Notes: generated by a model not told the origin, from the sequence alone. A stretch of 64,000 nt of DNA from Tachypleus tridentatus (GCF_004210375.1 NC_134834.1:94058170-94122169); one strand, 5' to 3'; numbered from the stretch's first letter, positions 47,150 through 57,519 are shown. Program-made: numbers and translations.

Positions 47150-47163
47150 CTGGGCCCATAACC
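47150..47163 (-). promoter_or_regulatory. Primer-binding site for initiator tRNA-Met (internal)
   Basis: The plus strand reads CTGGGCCCATAACC, identical to the 3' side of the anticodon arm of eukaryotic initiator tRNA-Met (anticodon CAT). On the element's strand this is the complement and touches the 5' LTR. Drosophila copia is known to prime from a cleaved half of initiator tRNA-Met at the same region, so the same mode is inferred here. Confidence 0.8.
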
Positions 47164-47255
47164 TGTTGATACGTGTTTATTCATTGAGAGCATAAGTATA
47201 GAAAAAAAAATATTCCTAACTACAGGTGGCAGCACTTATTTCAATATTCCTAACA
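47164..47255 (-). repeat. 5' LTR of the Copia element
   Basis: 92 bp; minus-strand AATAAA at 47176..47181. No convincing TATA box is visible inside so short an LTR. Confidence 0.9.
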
Positions 47256-47526
47256 GGAACATGTTAGTGCTGTAGTTACTCATTGTCGTTGGTAATTTTC
47301 TTTGGTCCATTGTAAAGAGTGCTATAGAACTATATAATTTGGTACAATAGGATGTTTCTATAGTGCTAACTCTTTAGTTGCTTTAGTGACACCTGGAGAC
47401 TGTCTTATCTATGGTTATTTGTGAAATAACTATTGAATGAGCTCCGAAAGAGCACGTGCTGCATATCTTTACATAATTAGACAGTCATGTTTCCAGTTGC
47501 ACTCTTCTATTTTGAATTTATTTAAT

Positions 47527-47797
47527 TGTTTGTTTGTTTTTTAATTTCGCGCAAAGCTACTCGAGGGCTGCCTACGCTAGCCGTCCCTAATTTAGCAGTG
47601 TAAGACTAGAGGGAAGGCAGCTAGTCATCACCACCCACCGCCAACCCTTGGGCTCCTCTTTCACCAACGAATAGTGGGATTGACCGTCACATTATAACGC
47701 ACCCCGGCTGAAAGGGCGAGCATGTTTGGTGCGACAGGGATTCGAACCCGCGACCCTCGGATTACGAGTCTAGCGCCTTAACCACTCAGCCATGGCT
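47527..47797 (-). repeat. Family-1 SINE, full length, near consensus
   Basis: TTTGTTTGTTTTTTAATTTC to CCTTAACCACTCAGCCATGG; the Copia insertion lies 272 bp to the left. Confidence 0.92.
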
Positions 47798-48534
47798 GTA
47801 AGCTCCTTTTGTTGAGCCCACTATGATTCGGCTAACCCATGATTAAGCCCCCACTTGAAAAGACTGTGACCAAACTAAGATTACAACATCAAATAACACT
47901 AGATGAAAATCAGAACTTGTATCAAAAGTTATGTAATTGTAATTATGAATCTAGACCAGAGGCTTTTGAAGACAACGATAATAAAGGAAGATATACGACC
48001 GAAGTAATTAGCTTTACAACATCCATGTCTGTTTTTAACTTTAATTTCGGACCGTATTTTGGAAACTGCACAATTAACATTTAAAAGATTTTAGAAAAAA
48101 TCTGTTTTTGCGCACCTGGGATAAGATACACCTGTTCAAGATTAGGTGTACAGTTTCATAGTTTTGTTGCCAACTACTTCCAAAATGTACTCTGTGTTTT
48201 ACTTGTTGTGTTTAAATGGACAAAGAGACTTATAATTATAATTAGGTACAATCGGGAGAAATTACGTCCAATTATGCGTCTTCAATTTCGTTGAAATTTT
48301 CTTAGGTTGGTTTCGAAATATCTAATGAACGCCACTGGAACGTGAAGGCTCGTGTTCAAACTTGGTCACAGTGAAACACTTTGAAATATGTTATTGGAAT
48401 TACACCCCAATAAAAGATTCCTTTCTTTTACAGTGGTTGGTACGGAAGAACAATGAACAACTTTATCACTGAAAATTCCGAATTTTTATAAAAGCTTCCA
48501 TTCGGTGGCATTACACTTACAAACGGATTGTTTA
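47798..48534. other. Unassigned stretch
   Basis: An 81-codon plus frame at 47839..48084 has no recognised domain. Confidence 0.4.
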
Positions 48535-48620
48535 TAATTAAGTACAAAGCTGTACATCGGGCTATCTCTGCTCTGCCAACCACGGGTAAGTCTGCAGACA
48601 CACCACTGTGCCGCTAGGGG
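48535..48620 (-). repeat. Family-2 SINE with internal deletion
   Basis: AATTAAGTACAAAGCTGTAC, GGGCTATCTCTGCTCTGCC, CCACGGG, then directly TAAGTCTGCAGACACACC; the B-box half is missing. Confidence 0.7.
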
Positions 48621-49332
48621 ATGAGGAGGCTTGCAGACATAAGATTTGACATTAAAGATTCAGTGACATCATTTACAAAGCGAAACGGCAATTTTCAGCG
48701 CTTGAAGTTGACTCAACTAAAAACGATTGCTCATGTAAGAACACATGCCAGCGATTTATAGAACTTGTAAGAAACAAGTACACTATATTGGAAGATACCA
48801 TTCCATATGCCTTTTTAAAAGTCAGAACACAATTCAAATCCCACAATTAACAAAACTGTCACTTTTTGCAGCGCAATGACCAATACTTATGACTCTAGTT
48901 CCGTTTAATAAAATCTGTTGATTTCAAAGCAATACCACATGTACAACATATTTATTTGCTTCTGGTCGTTAGGTACTTTTCTTCACTAATGATTTTGTTT
49001 TGACTACGCAAAAACGAATGTTATCTATCAATATTTTTTAATTATTGTTTATTTTGTCATATTTTGTTCATCAAAGATCAAGTAATGATATACACGTGCA
49101 TGGACTTAACGATTTGCTGAGGTGCTTAGATATATTTTCAATAGGTTATACATATTTAAACAATGTGGCTGCCGGTACGGGGTTACCCGGATGTAAAACA
49201 CGTGACTAAAGACAATCTTTACGTCCAGAACATTTCAAGCATATTCAATTCCTTTACTTTATATTTACATGTCACCTTCTCCATGTTGGCTCTCATAGTC
49301 TCAAGCCATGACATGAGGCCGGTCCAACAGTC
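48621..49332. other. Unassigned stretch
   Basis: Nothing recognised. Confidence 0.4.
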
Positions 49333-49445
49333 CCTCGCTGGGGCAGCAGTAAGGCTACAGATTTACACCGTTGAAATTAGAGGTTCGATTCTCCTCGGTG
49401 GACACAGCAGATAGCCCGATAAAGCTTTGCTATAAGAACAAACAC
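49333..49445 (+). repeat. Family-3 SINE, well preserved
   Basis: CGCTGGGGCAGCAGTAAGGC, B-box GAGGTTCGATTCTCC, GGTGGACACAGCAGATAGCC and GCTTTGCTATAAGAACAAAC. Confidence 0.82.
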
Positions 49446-50069
49446 ACCACCGACCCAACGATCTTGGCCTCGAAATTTGTGCCAAACGATTTTGGTTTTG
49501 GTTTTTTAAGCAAAACAACCCAAATATTTCCTATGACTCTTAATATTATTATTAGTATTAGTCAGTTCAAACTGTTGGGGTGGCTCGTGTAGCAGGTGCT
49601 AAGTTTACAGATCTTATAAAATGTACAAGGTCGATAAAACTAAATTAAAACAGCAGTAAGTTAAAAATGGTTAAAAGATGTGAGCCTAAGAAAATCGTGG
49701 TTTATAAAAGGTGCCGTTTTTCTGCTCTTTATATGCAGAGAAAAAAAAAAGAAACCAAAACTAAAATGACTTGAAAATGAGAAAAACATGCTTTTTCTGG
49801 ACTTTTGCTGAGCAAAACGTCAAGAAAAGTGAAGAAACTGTGGTTAGCACTAATAACAATATAAACGCCAACAAATTACTGCAGAAAAAATAAATTTTAC
49901 AAATTTCTATCTAGAAATTTAAAAACCTCCGTTTTTTTCATGACAAAGACTTCTCAAGAGGGAAAGCAAAAGATGACAAAAGTGCGATTGTTTCTCATTT
50001 GGGAGCTGTGGATGAGTGGTTAAACAAAATACCCAAATGTGAAACAGATGTTGGTCGAAGTGATTTGCT
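49446..50069. other. Unassigned stretch
   Basis: Nothing recognised. Confidence 0.4.
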
Positions 50070-50195
50070 TTGTTTGTTTCAGATATCCCTCCAAAATTAC
50101 ACAAGGACTGTCTGGAGCAGCTATCCCTAAATTTAAAGTCATAGACTATAGTGAATGAAGTCAGCTGCACCCACTGCTAACTCTTGAGGTATTTT
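50070..50195 (-). repeat. Family-1 SINE, old 3' fragment
   Basis: ACACAAGGACTGTCTGGAGC, CTATCCCTAAATTTAAAG and CACCCACTGCTAACTCTTGA follow the tail-to-body order with many changes. Confidence 0.5.
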
Positions 50196-50401
50196 AATCA
50201 AAAGGCATTTCGGGCGCAAATACACCAGCGCACATGGATGCTTTAACAATATTAGAATCACGTCTAAACTTAACAAAATAATCAATATAGAGAAATATAT
50301 ACCTTATTAAAAAATAAATACAGCATTGAGGAGTTGTACGTGAAATGCGTATTAATTTGACAGGAGTCCACGCAACCATAATGCTATCCTACGTGGAAGT
50401 C

Positions 50402-50680
50402 AGGGCCTGGCAGGGTCAGGTGGTTAGGGCGCTCGACTCATAATATGAGGGTCATGAGTTCGATTCCACGTCACACAAAACATGGTATCCCACTCAGTCA
50501 TGGGAAGCGTAATAATGTGACGGTCAATCCCACTATTCGTTGGTAAAGAGTTGGAGGTGGGTGGTGATGACTAGATGTCTACCCTCTAGTCTTACTCTGC
50601 TAAATTAGGAATGGCTAGCGCAGATAGCTCTCGCGTAGCTTTGCGCGAAATTTAGATAAAAAAACAAACAAACAAACGTG
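50402..50680 (+). repeat. Family-1 SINE, full length
   Basis: AGGGCCTGGCAGGGTCAGGT to GCGAAATTTAGATAAAAAAA; an AGTAGCCCAA deletion as in the copy at 37761. Confidence 0.88.
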
Positions 50681-51694
50681 CAAGTCACGGGAAGCTCTTT
50701 ACGGGAAGATTATTGAATTGTTTACAGTGTTTGAACCCGTTATGATAGAAAAATCTAGAAGAATTACCATGCAACAAATCCATAATCGAAACCTGTGAAA
50801 AGATCACCCGATTTCGCTGCTGTCCAATAGATCCAGGCTCTTGTGATTACTGGTTCTAGAAATGGCAAATGTTACTCGACTTCGCTTCAGACAAACGAGG
50901 CGCAGAACAGACTGCGATAGCCAGTTGGGGAATTACATCTACAGCGGTTTCGCCTCAGCTGAATTAATTACATTTCCGTAATTGTAAAATGTTAAAACAA
51001 CACAAGTTGATGGCTAATTGTTACCGTAATATTCCCTTGTGTTATAATATATAATAAATTAGTTTGGCTTACTGTATAGTTCTGTCGTTTTGTTAGACCA
51101 CTGAAAATACAGATCGAATGATAAGGGAAGCAGAATGAAATACTAAATAAGGCCTTAAAATATCTAGAATAATGCCCGTTCCGAGTACACAACAGGCTTC
51201 GTGTCAACGTAATGATATAGTTCCTGTAAACAGGAAGCCACAATAATTAAAAGAGAAATATAAAACCACGTAACTTTACGAAATATCTTTAAAACGAAGT
51301 TTTCATTTAAGATTTATAAATACATATTTTTAATAATTCAGAACATAGTTTAAAGTTTATCTTGGTTTTCTACATAACTTTTAATTATATCCTGCTAAAT
51401 TACTTCACATGTTTTGTTTTTTGTTGTTTTTTTTAGAATGGAGGGATACAAAAATATGTTTCAAACTTAACTATCTATTACCAATATTTTGCGAGATAGT
51501 AAGTTCACCTTAAAATAATAATTTTTCCTTTCTTTCTGTATATCAGATATATTTTTGATATCTTTTTTATTGCATAATGCATAGAACAAGGACATGCTTT
51601 TAAATCTCTTATGTCGTATATATAGTAGACTTAAGGCTTTAGGTCGTTATTTTATTATACAAAATATGGAATAAATAATTGTGTTTCAAATACT
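50681..51694. other. Spacer downstream of the pentraxin gene
   Basis: AT-rich; nothing recognised. A further TTTATT (51566..51571) could be a second polyadenylation signal for the pentraxin. Confidence 0.4.
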
Positions 51695-51700
51695 TTTATT
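51695..51700 (-). terminator. Candidate polyadenylation signal of the pentraxin gene
   Basis: AATAAA on the minus strand, about 350 bp after the stop codon and the nearest canonical signal. Supports a 3' UTR of roughly 370 nt, not proven. Confidence 0.35.
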
Positions 51701-52052
51701 GTATAGTGTTACTGATAAAGTGCATCAATATTCTTCAATTAATACAATATTTTAAATAATCAATGTTAATAACTGAACAAATATGAATACTTACGAACAG
51801 CACAAAAATTTCATTAAAATAGTTTCTTCATAATTTCTATTAAGCAAATAAATTTATAGAATTCATATGAGCAAACCAACCAAAATAGCGTATACATAAA
51901 TGCATATTTACTGCAAATTAATTGATTGTATCTAATTTGCAGCATTAAAAGAAACACAGCCGAGTTATTAGTGCTTTGCTTAAGTGAGTTTCTGACCAAA
52001 ATCGAAACCGAGTTAACCAAGTTAACATCTGCCAGAAGAAGTGAGAACAAAC

Positions 52053-52817
52053 TCATTTGCAGACAGCAGTTCCGGACAGTTCAACTCCATCTGAGAGTTC
52101 AAAGGGGGTTTGAAGCCAGTTGATAAGATTTCCTTCGATTTCGTCTTCTGAATGACAAATATGGCAATTCTTGTGAGTACGGCTCAAACAGGAACTGATA
52201 CGGTTAACCTGTTCGTTGTTTAGATATTCATCCCAAAGTTTCACTTGAGTCATCTCTCCAATCAGATTCTTGTTCAGCTGAAAAGAACCATCTGTACCTC
52301 TTTCCTGTCCCAGAAAAATAGTCCCTCCGCTTTGGATTGTGTATCCTTTCGCTATATTATTCACTTCTTCATCACACAAATCTTCATTAACAGAAAACTT
52401 TAGCTTTCCATCTACACTTCTCCATGCAATACAAATTTTATTCCAGTTGCCAGGAGCGAGACTTGGACAATTGCTCGAAATTGGACTCGAAGAACCAATT
52501 TTTGCTATGATATTTGGAATTGCAGGATTAGGATTCACTGATACTAATAATTGGTTACTGTGTTCTACTGTGTTTAATGTATACGACAAGACGGAATGCC
52601 CCCGATCAATTTGTCCTTTTATCTTCACCCAGAAGCACAAAGTAAATTCATCAATCGTTGGCAACTTTGAAATCATCGTCATCCGAGGAAAGTTCAAACT
52701 GTTAGATGTTGCTGGAAAACTAGCTTTCACGGACGTATCTCCCAAATGAACCCCATGGACCAACCCTGTCTTCCAAACAAATAGAAAGAGGAATATAGCT
52801 AAGGCCCTTTTTACCAT
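52053..52817 (-). CDS. Secreted pentraxin, C-reactive protein-like
   Basis: A single uninterrupted frame of 254 codons. Residues 1-22 form a signal peptide (basic VKR, hydrophobic core LAIFLFLFV, cleavage probably after HG at 21-22). The rest is one pentraxin domain: SFP and FPRM near 33-46, FTLCFWVK at 58-65, the second core cysteine in ICIAWRS at 128-134, LGQE at 169-172, GEMTQVKLWD at 187-196 and NLINW at 230-234. C61 and C129 are the conserved disulfide pair. Horseshoe-crab CRPs are plasma lectins that bind surface sugars and phosphorylated ligands in a calcium-dependent way, assemble into rings and act in innate defence; their genes are reported to lack introns, which fits. Oddities: the family signature H-x-C-x-[ST]-W-x-[ST] is changed (Lys127, Ala131), the calcium-site DN pair is SN (87-88), EQD is QER (171-173), and six extra cysteines (117, 148, 210, 218, 221, 253) exist with an insert at 210-226. 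The ATG has a good context (GAAACCATGG). Family is secure; exact subtype (CRP or SAP) is not. Confidence 0.92.
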   Translation of the reverse strand: MVKRALAIFLFLFVWKTGLVHGVHLGDTSVKASFPATSNSLNFPRMTMISKLPTIDEFTLCFWVKIKGQIDRGHSVLSYTLNTVEHSNQLLVSVNPNPAIPNIIAKIGSSSPISSNCPSLAPGNWNKICIAWRSVDGKLKFSVNEDLCDEEVNNIAKGYTIQSGGTIFLGQERGTDGSFQLNKNLIGEMTQVKLWDEYLNNEQVNRISSCLSRTHKNCHICHSEDEIEGNLINWLQTPFELSDGVELSGTAVCK

Positions 52818-52917
52818 GGTTTCTGTAGTATGAATAAAATATAGTTTAACTGTCTAACAGAGAGAAGTGGAATTCTTCAGGCGATTAGTTTCTTGTTGTG
52901 TAGTGGGTTGAGAAAAT

Positions 52918-52929
52918 CTTATATATAAA
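52918..52929 (-). promoter_or_regulatory. TATA box of the pentraxin gene
   Basis: On the minus strand TTTATATATAAG, about 100 bp before the ATG. A start of transcription 25-30 bp downstream would fall near 52890..52898 (CTCAACCCACT), giving a 5' UTR of about 75 nt without an upstream ATG. Confidence 0.65.
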
Positions 52930-53443
52930 CCTCACTGCTATAAGACAGCTGCATGAACACTCATTGTTTCGTAAATCAATGAGCGACATGCCTACAGATG
53001 GCTTCAGACACACACGTTATTGCTACGTTACATAGCATGTGCTTGTTTTACGAGTTACTGAAACAGTCTATACATATGGTGGACACCATCCGAGACTTGA
53101 CGTTTTATTGCTTTTATGTGGAATGTAGGCAACTGTGTATAGATTTTACTTGTACGTCTGGCGTATGTAAATTAATTAGTTGATAAAGAAATGAAGGGAA
53201 GCTAAATCTATATCAAAATATGAATCTACTGTGATTAAAGTGGGTACGTGTTGTTGTCATTTGCAGCTGGTTTCAATGGAACATTTTATCACATACATAA
53301 AACTACTGCATAAAATTCATATTTATAGACAGCAGAAAAGGTTGTATTTTACTGTTTATAAGTTAGACTTCGGGCTATTTGAAAGAACAACGAAAGTTTA
53401 ATGACAGGTGAAACATCAAAATTGTATTCATTTTCATATTTAG
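52930..53443. other. Upstream region of the pentraxin gene
   Basis: No second TATA-like core and no motif I can defend as an immune response element. Confidence 0.4.
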
Positions 53444-53552
53444 CAGGCCCTTTATTGAACTTTCGACACTAAAGTCCGGGTTTCAATACCCGTGGTAGGT
53501 AGAGCAAAAAAAGCGCATTACGTAGCTTTGTGTTTAATTCAAAACAACAACA
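53444..53552 (+). repeat. Family-2 SINE
   Basis: Head partly changed (GAACTTTCGACACTAAAG), B-box GTTTCAATACCCGTGG, tail GTAGCTTTGTGTTTAATTC. It replaces the outer bases of the adjacent Tc1 terminus. Confidence 0.8.
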
Positions 53553-54992
53553 TATTTAGTACAAGATCTTAGTGGAAACGCTTTAGATCAGCAAATAGTT
53601 AATATTGTGTGTGTCCATCTTTTGCTTTAATAACTGCAGACAGTCTTTCATGTGTCGTTGCAACATATTTAATCAACATGTTTTTTTGGGATTTTACTCG
53701 AAATATCTCTATGGCACTCCCATAAAGGTTTTTGAAAGTAACTTTTGATTTGTCAAATTTTAGATCCATCAAATCTCAGATCTGCTTAGTTAGGTTGAAA
53801 TCAGGACTCTGTGTGGAGCATTTCATCATTTGATTGACTCCAGCAGCTTCTTTCTTAACTAAGTAATTTCTTCATAGATTAGACGAGTATTTGGGGTCAT
53901 TATCTTCTCGGTAGTAGAATCCTTTAACAACAGTATAAAAACTACTGATTGTACCATGACGGATCAGTACCTGATGATACTTGCGCTGGTCTATTATTCC
54001 ATCTATTTTGCAAATTTCTTCTGTTGTCTCAGCAGAATAAAAAAAAAACACCCCCAAATCATCACACTGCCTCTCCCATGCTTTACGTTCGGTGTTATGC
54101 ATTGACGTAAGTATCTTTCTCCTCTCTTACACTGGACGTAAAACTTATGCTTTGAACCAAAATTTTCAAACATGAACTTACCCGTCCATAACATTCTTTT
54201 CCAATCATCAGCAATTTTCGGTCTCTTGACAATACTTGGAGATCGAAGTAAAGGTTTTACTTCTACACGACGAAATAATTCAATCTCGTTGAGTTTTCTT
54301 GATACTGTAGACCTGGACACATTTCTATCATTTGTTACATGGTTGTTTATCTCATGCTTGAGATCAGTAACAGTTTTCCTTCTGTCCTAAAGGCTGCATA
54401 AACGAAGATACTTAACATCAGTATCATTGAGTTTAGGTGTTCTATTTCTTACTTTACTATATCCAGATTTACCTGTCTCGGTCTGACGACTTACAGTCAA
54501 CTAGACAATGTCTCGGAAGCATTTCAAGTCTGCAGCAACTGATCAGAGAGTCCAGCTAATATTACGTAAAACGTTTACGTGGATTCTCTGCTCTGTTGAC
54601 AGTTCTGTACGCTTTCTCGGCCATGACATGATCATAAAACTCAATATATAGTTTTAAAACTGTTTTTTCTTTTATCAAGGTTTATTTATGAAGTGCTGTT
54701 AAATTAATTTCTTATAGCATATACTGGTACTATATGTTAGCTCCTTGCTAACCCTAAATTTGATCAGAATGTTCATTCAAGCAGAACCCTTATGACATGC
54801 CCTTGATATATATGGGAATTCTAAAGAATGATAAGTATTCTACCTTGACTCATTCAGTTGTCAACAGTGATCAGTGAAGTATTATCATAGTGTTGAAATT
54901 TACATTCTGTAATGGCATGGAAGAATCAGCCGCATAAAGTGGAAAGAATAACATAATATATTGTCTTGTACTAACACTTTTGCACAGTATTG
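53553..54992 (-). mobile_element. Tc1-like DNA transposon, nearly complete, inactive
   Basis: The right end, reverse-complemented, starts CAATACTGTGCAAAAGTG and continues TTAGTACAAGAC; it abuts a TA. The left end retains only the inner part of the repeat (TTTAGTACAAGAT at 53556..53568), its outer 20 or so bases being displaced by a SINE. About 350 bp of 5' non-coding DNA (54640..54992) is shared with 36399..36796. Tc1 elements insert at TA and have this size (1.4 kb here). Confidence 0.8.
53590..54629 (-). pseudogene. Tc1-family transposase, broken
   Basis: Begins at an ATG at 54629 with a basic MSWPRKRTELSTEQR start. A helix-turn-helix pair follows, the second ending [15 protein letters not shown] near 54335..54290. 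The catalytic core shows [16 protein letters not shown] (family W-x-D-E-S-x-F), [20 protein letters not shown] and [11 protein letters not shown] around 54060, then DNDPKYSSN near 53895 (second catalytic Asp), SPDFNLTKQI near 53800 (family SPDLNPIEHLW, so the catalytic Glu is a Lys) and a C-terminal ERLSAVIKAKDGHTQY near 53640..53595. Several stops and frameshifts, for example around 54500 and 54050. Confidence 0.85.
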
Positions 54993-55296
54993 TATACATA
55001 TATATATATATATATATAACACATTGATCGTGTAAAAGAGGCACGTTATACTTGAGCCATTATTAACAATTTTAATATACTTACGATCAGAAACAACAGA
55101 GAAAACTACGAATATTTTATGTAAATTTAGTTTAAATAAAAATAACTATCGATTTTTAAAAAACTATCAGAAGGTTATTAAGGTGATAGCCACTTAATTT
55201 TTTCTTATATCCAAAACCTACGATAGTTAAATGTAAAAAAACAACAACAAAGGTGTGTTAGTCGTTTTTCATTATCTGTTTATTTCATTGGAACGA
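54993..55296. other. Spacer beginning with a (TA)n run
   Basis: (TA)n at about 54993..55018; otherwise nothing recognised. Confidence 0.5.
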
Positions 55297-55418
55297 CGTC
55301 TCTCAGTGGCACAGATGTATGTATGCTGACTTACAACGCTAGAAACCGGGTTTAGGTACTCGTCATGAGCAGAGCACCGATAGCCCATTGTGTAACTTTG
55401 TGCTTAACTTCAAACATA
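55297..55418 (+). repeat. Family-2 SINE, full length
   Basis: GACGTCTCTCAGTGGCACAG, CTGACTTACAACGCTAGAAA, GAGCACCGATAGCCCATTGT, GTAACTTTGTGCTTAACTTC. Confidence 0.82.
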
Positions 55419-55906
55419 AATTGAACTATTTTACACGGAGAATAAAATGCAGTTACCTGTAGCAGAGCAAAAACAAACTCCGAGAAGATGTTTGACAAGG
55501 TAAGCGTTTTCAAGCTTTCTGATTTACTCTGTTTTACGTACATTCGTATTTCTGCTATGTTTCAGCTTCCACTCGAGTTTGAAATTATCTACTAAAGTTC
55601 TTCGGAGTTTCCGAAGCAATCAACAAAACGTACTATGGTTACCTCAGATAGTCAGCAGTAATACACGATTATTATTAAATATATCCGAATATGTCATTAT
55701 ATTTCGTATACACGAGAAAGAAAACGATCAAAATTCATAATCTCTTCTGTTGTTCTCTTCTCCTGTTCATAACTGAAGATGTAGTTTGTGCCCATCTTCT
55801 GGTTAAGAACTGGTTTTCGTAACTGAATAGCAATGTTGTAATATTCTAGCAGAGAATGTTAGTGCGAGAAGCTAGACTTGGCACAACATTTCATTCCTTT
55901 AAACAG
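55419..55906. other. Unassigned stretch
   Basis: Nothing recognised. Confidence 0.4.
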
Positions 55907-56455
55907 TAGTTGGTAATACTAGTGGTGTTAGGTTTTAGCCCTACAGTCTCCTAGTGGTTGGTAATACCACTGGTGTTAAGTTTTAGCGCTACAGTCTCCT
56001 AGTGGTTGGCAATACTAGTGGTGTTAGGTTTTAGCGCTACAGTCTCCTAGTGGTTGGTAATACCAGTGGTGTTAGGTTTTAGCGCTACAGTCTCCTAGTG
56101 GTTGGTAATATCACTGGTGTTAGGTTTTAGCGCTACAGTCCCCTAGTGGTTGGTAATACTAGTGGTGTTAGGTTTCAGCGCTACAGTCTCCTAGTGGTTG
56201 GTAATACCACTGGTGTTAGGTTTTAGCGCTACAGTCTCCTAGTGGTTGGTAATACTAGTGGTGTTAGGTTTCAGCGCTACAGTCTCCTAGTGGTTGGCAA
56301 TACTAGTGATGTTAGGTTTTAGCGCTACAGTCTCCTAGTGGTTGGTAATACCACTGGTGTTAGGTTTTAGCGCTACAGTTTCCTAGTGGTTGGTAATATT
56401 AGTGGTGTTAGGTTTTAGCACTACAGTCTCCTAGTGGTTGGTAATACTAGTGGTG
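55907..56455 (+). repeat. Minisatellite, 48-bp unit, about 11 copies
   Basis: Unit: TTGGTAATACTAGTGGTGTT, then AGGTTTTAGCGCTACAGTCT, then CCTAGTGG. Two alternating subtypes differ at ACTAGTGGTG versus ACCACTGGTG. The unit length is a multiple of three but no open frame spans it. Confidence 0.95.
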
Positions 56456-57011
56456 TTGTAAGTTTCAGTATTAGTGGTTGATACAGTATATCTACTTAAC
56501 TGAACTTTTGGATGTATCTGTTTGATATGTTTCTCAATTTTCGACTCAATCAAACATGAAGTAGTGCCTAAGTAGGGTAAGACTCAAAGCACAGTGGAGA
56601 ACATTAAATAAATGCTTAGCTAGTTGCACTGTACAAATGGAGGTAAACTGGAGCTTAGCAAGGAAAATGTAATTTTTCGTCTTCTCTGTTTAAAATATCC
56701 TACTAGCAGAAATCCGCGTTAGTATATTGTACACACACACATATATATATATATACACGAGCTTACAAAATGATGTACATATATATATATATATAACATT
56801 CATAAAATGGCATTAGTCAAATTATACAAGCTAGAAACACTAATATTTTGGGTAAAATGAATTTCAGACCGAACAAAAGGGAATCCTCAATGGCCGGGGC
56901 GCTTGAAATTCTTTTAGGCAAGATTAGAGTAAATTAATGTGTATTTTATTCTTTCTTTCTATTAGGTATATTTTTATGCGCCAGAAATACTAATCGTAGT
57001 GCGCTCGTATA
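56456..57011. other. Unassigned stretch with microsatellites
   Basis: (AC)n(AT)n at about 56731..56755 and (AT)n at about 56779..56795. Confidence 0.5.
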
Positions 57012-57286
57012 GGCCCGGCATGGCCAAGCGTGTTAAGGCGTGCGACTCGTAATCTGAGGGTCGCGGGTTCGCATCCCCGTCGCGCCAAACATGCTCGCCC
57101 TTTCAGCCGTGGGGGCGTTATAATGTGACGGTCAATCCCACTATTCGTTGGTAAAAGAGTAGCCCAAGAGTTGGCGGTGGGTGGTGATGACTAGCTTCCT
57201 TCCCTCTAGTCTTACACTGCTAAATTAGGGACAGCTAGCACAGATAGCCCTCGAGTAGCTTTGTGCGAAATTCAAAAACAAACAAT
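57012..57286 (+). repeat. Family-1 SINE, closest to consensus
   Basis: AGGCCCGGCATGGCCAAGCG to CGAAATTCAAAAACAAAC with very few differences from the majority sequence; probably one of the youngest copies. Confidence 0.95.
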
Positions 57287-57311
57287 TCTTCAGCCTTATC
57301 TCTCCTTTTCC

Positions 57312-57436
57312 TGCCAGAGGCTCAACGGTAAGTCTGAGCGCTTACAACGTCAAAATTTTGGATTGAAAACCCATGGTAGGCAAAATAGCACAACTAGCTT
57401 ATTTCATAGTTTTGTGTTTAGGAATGAACACAAACA
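57312..57436 (+). repeat. Family-2 SINE, directly after a family-1 copy
   Basis: CCAGAGGCTCAACGGTAAGT, GCGCTTACAACGTCAAAATT, GAAAACCCATGGTAGG, then TTCATAGTTTTGTGTTTAGG. Confidence 0.7.
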
Positions 57437-57519
57437 AAGTATGTTTCTTCTCTAGCAATGGATTAATGATGGATAAAACGAAGTATCTTAATAAAGATGA
57501 AGACAGTTGATAAAACACA

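Larger units (their letters stand above)
43671..47255 (-). mobile_element. Copia-type LTR retrotransposon with miniature LTRs
   Basis: Transcribed from high to low coordinates. Direct repeats of 91 and 92 bp, each starting TGTTAAGAATA- or TGTTAGGAATA-like and ending CAACA on the minus strand, bound a 3585-bp element. A 5-bp target duplication GGAAC lies outside both ends (43666..43670 and 47256..47260). Next to the 5' LTR is a primer site for initiator tRNA-Met; next to the 3' LTR is a purine-rich tract AAGTGGGAG. Inside lie gag, protease, integrase and reverse transcriptase in Copia order (integrase before RT). The coding part stops just after RT, so RNase H is absent. The LTRs differ at 8 sites plus one indel, roughly 9 percent, so the insertion is not young. 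Confidence 0.92.

Noticed and set aside
52339-52749. A 136-codon plus-strand frame opposite the pentraxin
   Set aside because: Antisense shadow of a well-supported gene; its codons follow the pentraxin frame.
52866-52878. NF-kappa-B-like site in the pentraxin leader
   Set aside because: The sequence around GAATTCCAC lacks the G-run of the consensus and lies downstream of the likely transcription start.
55907-56455. Second CRISPR-like or coding repeat
   Set aside because: No spacers, and stops occur in every unit in all frames.
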